Assembly (NCBI GenBank): GCA_002839285.1 | Contig: PGXT01000056.1 | Location: 1-33,411 of the forward strand | Origin: Spirochaetae bacterium HGW-Spirochaetae-5 | Lineage (GTDB): Bacteria; Spirochaetota; UBA4802; UBA5550 | Reading direction: 5' to 3' | DNA: 33,411 nt | Shown here: positions 32,059-33,411 of the stretch, piece by piece | Numbering within the stretch: the first letter of the stretch is position 1 | Layout: each line of letters opens with the position of its first letter | Notes under the pieces: model-generated | The model's input: only the letters and a program-made list of their open reading frames with translations | What the model was told of the DNA's origin: nothing | The model's database searches: none | Program-made: the position numbers and the translations under genes

Positions 32059-33327
32059 ATGAAAAAAATTCTGATTATCTCTGCCGCGCTGGCACAGCTC
32101 TTCATCATTACCCCGCTTTTTTCAGCGGTATACGAAGCATCAACACTGCACAATTCAGTCTCCAGATCTGAAACAGTTCAGGATCTTTATGTAAAGAGAT
32201 GGAAAATCCTCCAGGAGGAGAACTTCTATTTCGACATTTACGGAAAGATAAACTGGGTTTTCGGCTTTGATGTAAACACAGTTAATGCAGGATCACTTCA
32301 GACTGAACCAACAGATCTCCACCTCACAAGAACATACGGCAGTATGACACTTGCAATGCCTATCGGAGGACACAGACCTACTCCTGAAGAGAACGATCTT
32401 ATTATTGCTTTCACAACAACTGGTTTTCACTACGGACTTACAAAAAAAGTTCAAATTGACCGTGGTGCTGCCGGAAGCGAATCCGTAACAGACTATAAAC
32501 ACTCCCAGTTTTTTGACGATATATATGCTTTTTCTATTCTCTACAGACCATACCTTACACTTCATGGCGGACTCATTTTCAACAACGAATACGCTCCGGA
32601 AGATGATGGAACAATGGATTACTTCAATCCGATAGAGAGCTACAGTAAAAAATTCTTTGCAATTGAAGTTTACGGATGTACAGCTTTCAGCATGAATATA
32701 GACAACGGCAAGCCTGAATCTATAAAAGCTGAATTAGAGGTTACAAAAATTGCGGGACTTTTCAAAGATCTTTCAAATCCTTATATTACCGCTGTCACCC
32801 TGGGATATGAGCGTACAATGGCTTACAATGATGAAGAGTTTGATGCAGTCTGGGTCAATAAAATTAAATTACCTCTGGACGATTTGAAAGAAAACGCCAA
32901 TCTTCATATATTCTCTCTTAAACTTATTCAGAGGATTTCAAAAAACTTTACACTTGAAGGTTTTTACGCTGCCCAGTATATCACAGAGGATATATATACT
33001 AAAACAGATCAGAAAAAAATCGATCCGTCAATAACCAAAGAATGGTATGTGCTTATTAATATAGACCCGATCCCCGTATCCCCTGAAGAGGTAAAATATA
33101 AGGCTTATACCGGTATAAGCTGGTACTGGGACCCTGCCATTGCAATACATAGAAACACACCTTCAAAAGGTAATGGAGCCTATGGCTGGATACTCGGCGG
33201 TTCAATCGACTTTAAAAATTACGGAGCAGACTTTAAAACTGAATACAACTTTTCAACTGAACTTAAAAAACTTATCGAAACATCGGACAAGTGGGCAGTT
33301 GAAGGAAGCATGTTTTTAAGGATATAA
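32059..33327 (+). CDS. Predicted outer-membrane beta-barrel protein
   Basis: This exported protein has 422 residues from the ATG at 32059; a GTG nine bases earlier is also in frame. A signal peptide (MKKILIISAALAQLFIITPL, cleavage about FSA/VYEA) is followed by many alternating hydrophobic strands rich in aromatic residues (FYFDIYGKINWVFGFDV, YAFSILYRPYLTLHGGLIF, AYTGISWYWDPAIAIH). The last strand ends with WAVEGSMFLRI, close to the aromatic-terminated barrel signal. I recognise no specific porin family. It is followed after 13 bases by a lipoprotein gene, so the pair may be one outer-membrane complex. Confidence 0.7.
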   Translation: MKKILIISAALAQLFIITPLFSAVYEASTLHNSVSRSETVQDLYVKRWKILQEENFYFDIYGKINWVFGFDVNTVNAGSLQTEPTDLHLTRTYGSMTLAMPIGGHRPTPEENDLIIAFTTTGFHYGLTKKVQIDRGAAGSESVTDYKHSQFFDDIYAFSILYRPYLTLHGGLIFNNEYAPEDDGTMDYFNPIESYSKKFFAIEVYGCTAFSMNIDNGKPESIKAELEVTKIAGLFKDLSNPYITAVTLGYERTMAYNDEEFDAVWVNKIKLPLDDLKENANLHIFSLKLIQRISKNFTLEGFYAAQYITEDIYTKTDQKKIDPSITKEWYVLINIDPIPVSPEEVKYKAYTGISWYWDPAIAIHRNTPSKGNGAYGWILGGSIDFKNYGADFKTEYNFSTELKKLIETSDKWAVEGSMFLRI

Positions 33328-33340
33328 TGAGGAAAAGAAT

Positions 33341-33411
33341 ATGAAATATATTAAACTGATAATATTAGCCGCATTTTTAAGCACAATGTTTACCGGATGC
33401 TCCTATGTATC
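33341..33411 (+). CDS. Lipoprotein, N-terminal fragment (runs off right edge)
   Basis: Only the first 23 codons are in the window. The ATG at 33341 has GAGGAAAAG upstream. The signal peptide LIILAAFLSTMFTGC ends in a lipobox with cysteine at residue 19. It is the second gene of the unit begun by the beta-barrel gene. Function cannot be judged. Confidence 0.7.
   Translation, partial: MKYIKLIILAAFLSTMFTGCSYV

Overview
The window is a 33.4 kb piece of an AT-rich genome from a diderm bacterium. Evidence for an outer membrane is a predicted beta-barrel protein (32059-33327) and several lipoproteins with typical lipoboxes. Low GC, a Cache-type class III nucleotide cyclase, a PilZ protein and many hypothetical lipoproteins would suit a free-living or sediment spirochaete or a similar anaerobe. 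This placement is an inference without any rRNA gene. No rRNA, tRNA, CRISPR array, phage or complete insertion sequence was seen.

Left part (1-7300). On the minus strand lie the N-terminus of a B12-binding radical SAM protein, a DMT-family transporter with an out-of-frame histidine-rich tail, a YqaA-like membrane protein, a TerB-like protein, a PilZ protein, an ankyrin lipoprotein, a SUKH/SMI1-like protein, a chromate transporter (chrA) and an MBL-fold hydrolase. One small hypothetical gene (1613-1969) is on the plus strand. Two copies of a ~141 bp imperfect palindromic repeat lie in the same orientation on either side of chrA.

Glycyl-radical locus (7326-12464, minus strand). The order is a FadR-type GntR regulator with a palindromic operator, an 838-residue glycyl radical enzyme (GRE) of unassigned substrate, its radical-SAM activase, and a flavin-reductase-like split-barrel protein. 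The enzyme looks intact, but the activase carries an internal deletion with frame change that removes about 20 residues, so the system looks broken here unless the assembly is wrong or another activase serves it.

Middle (12633-21757). A TPR-like lipoprotein and a Cache/HAMP-like adenylate cyclase with C-terminal TPR are on the plus strand. A remarkable ~991-residue fusion (extracytoplasmic propeller-like domain, membrane-bound Cache-like sensor, full MFS transporter) and a coupled GNAT gene are on the minus strand. A tatD, GNAT, NYN-domain nuclease and small-protein operon follows on the plus strand, closed by a strong hairpin. Two copies of a 39 bp repeat with a perfect palindrome lie upstream of the cyclase and of tatD.

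Right part (21863-33411). A flavoprotein, a three-gene glycine betaine ABC importer (opuAA-AB-AC) and a NarL-type two-component pair lie on the minus strand. Then come a crotonase-fold enzyme and an SfsA protein with an added C-terminal domain (plus strand), a YgiQ radical SAM protein (minus strand), and a beta-barrel/lipoprotein pair running off the right edge.
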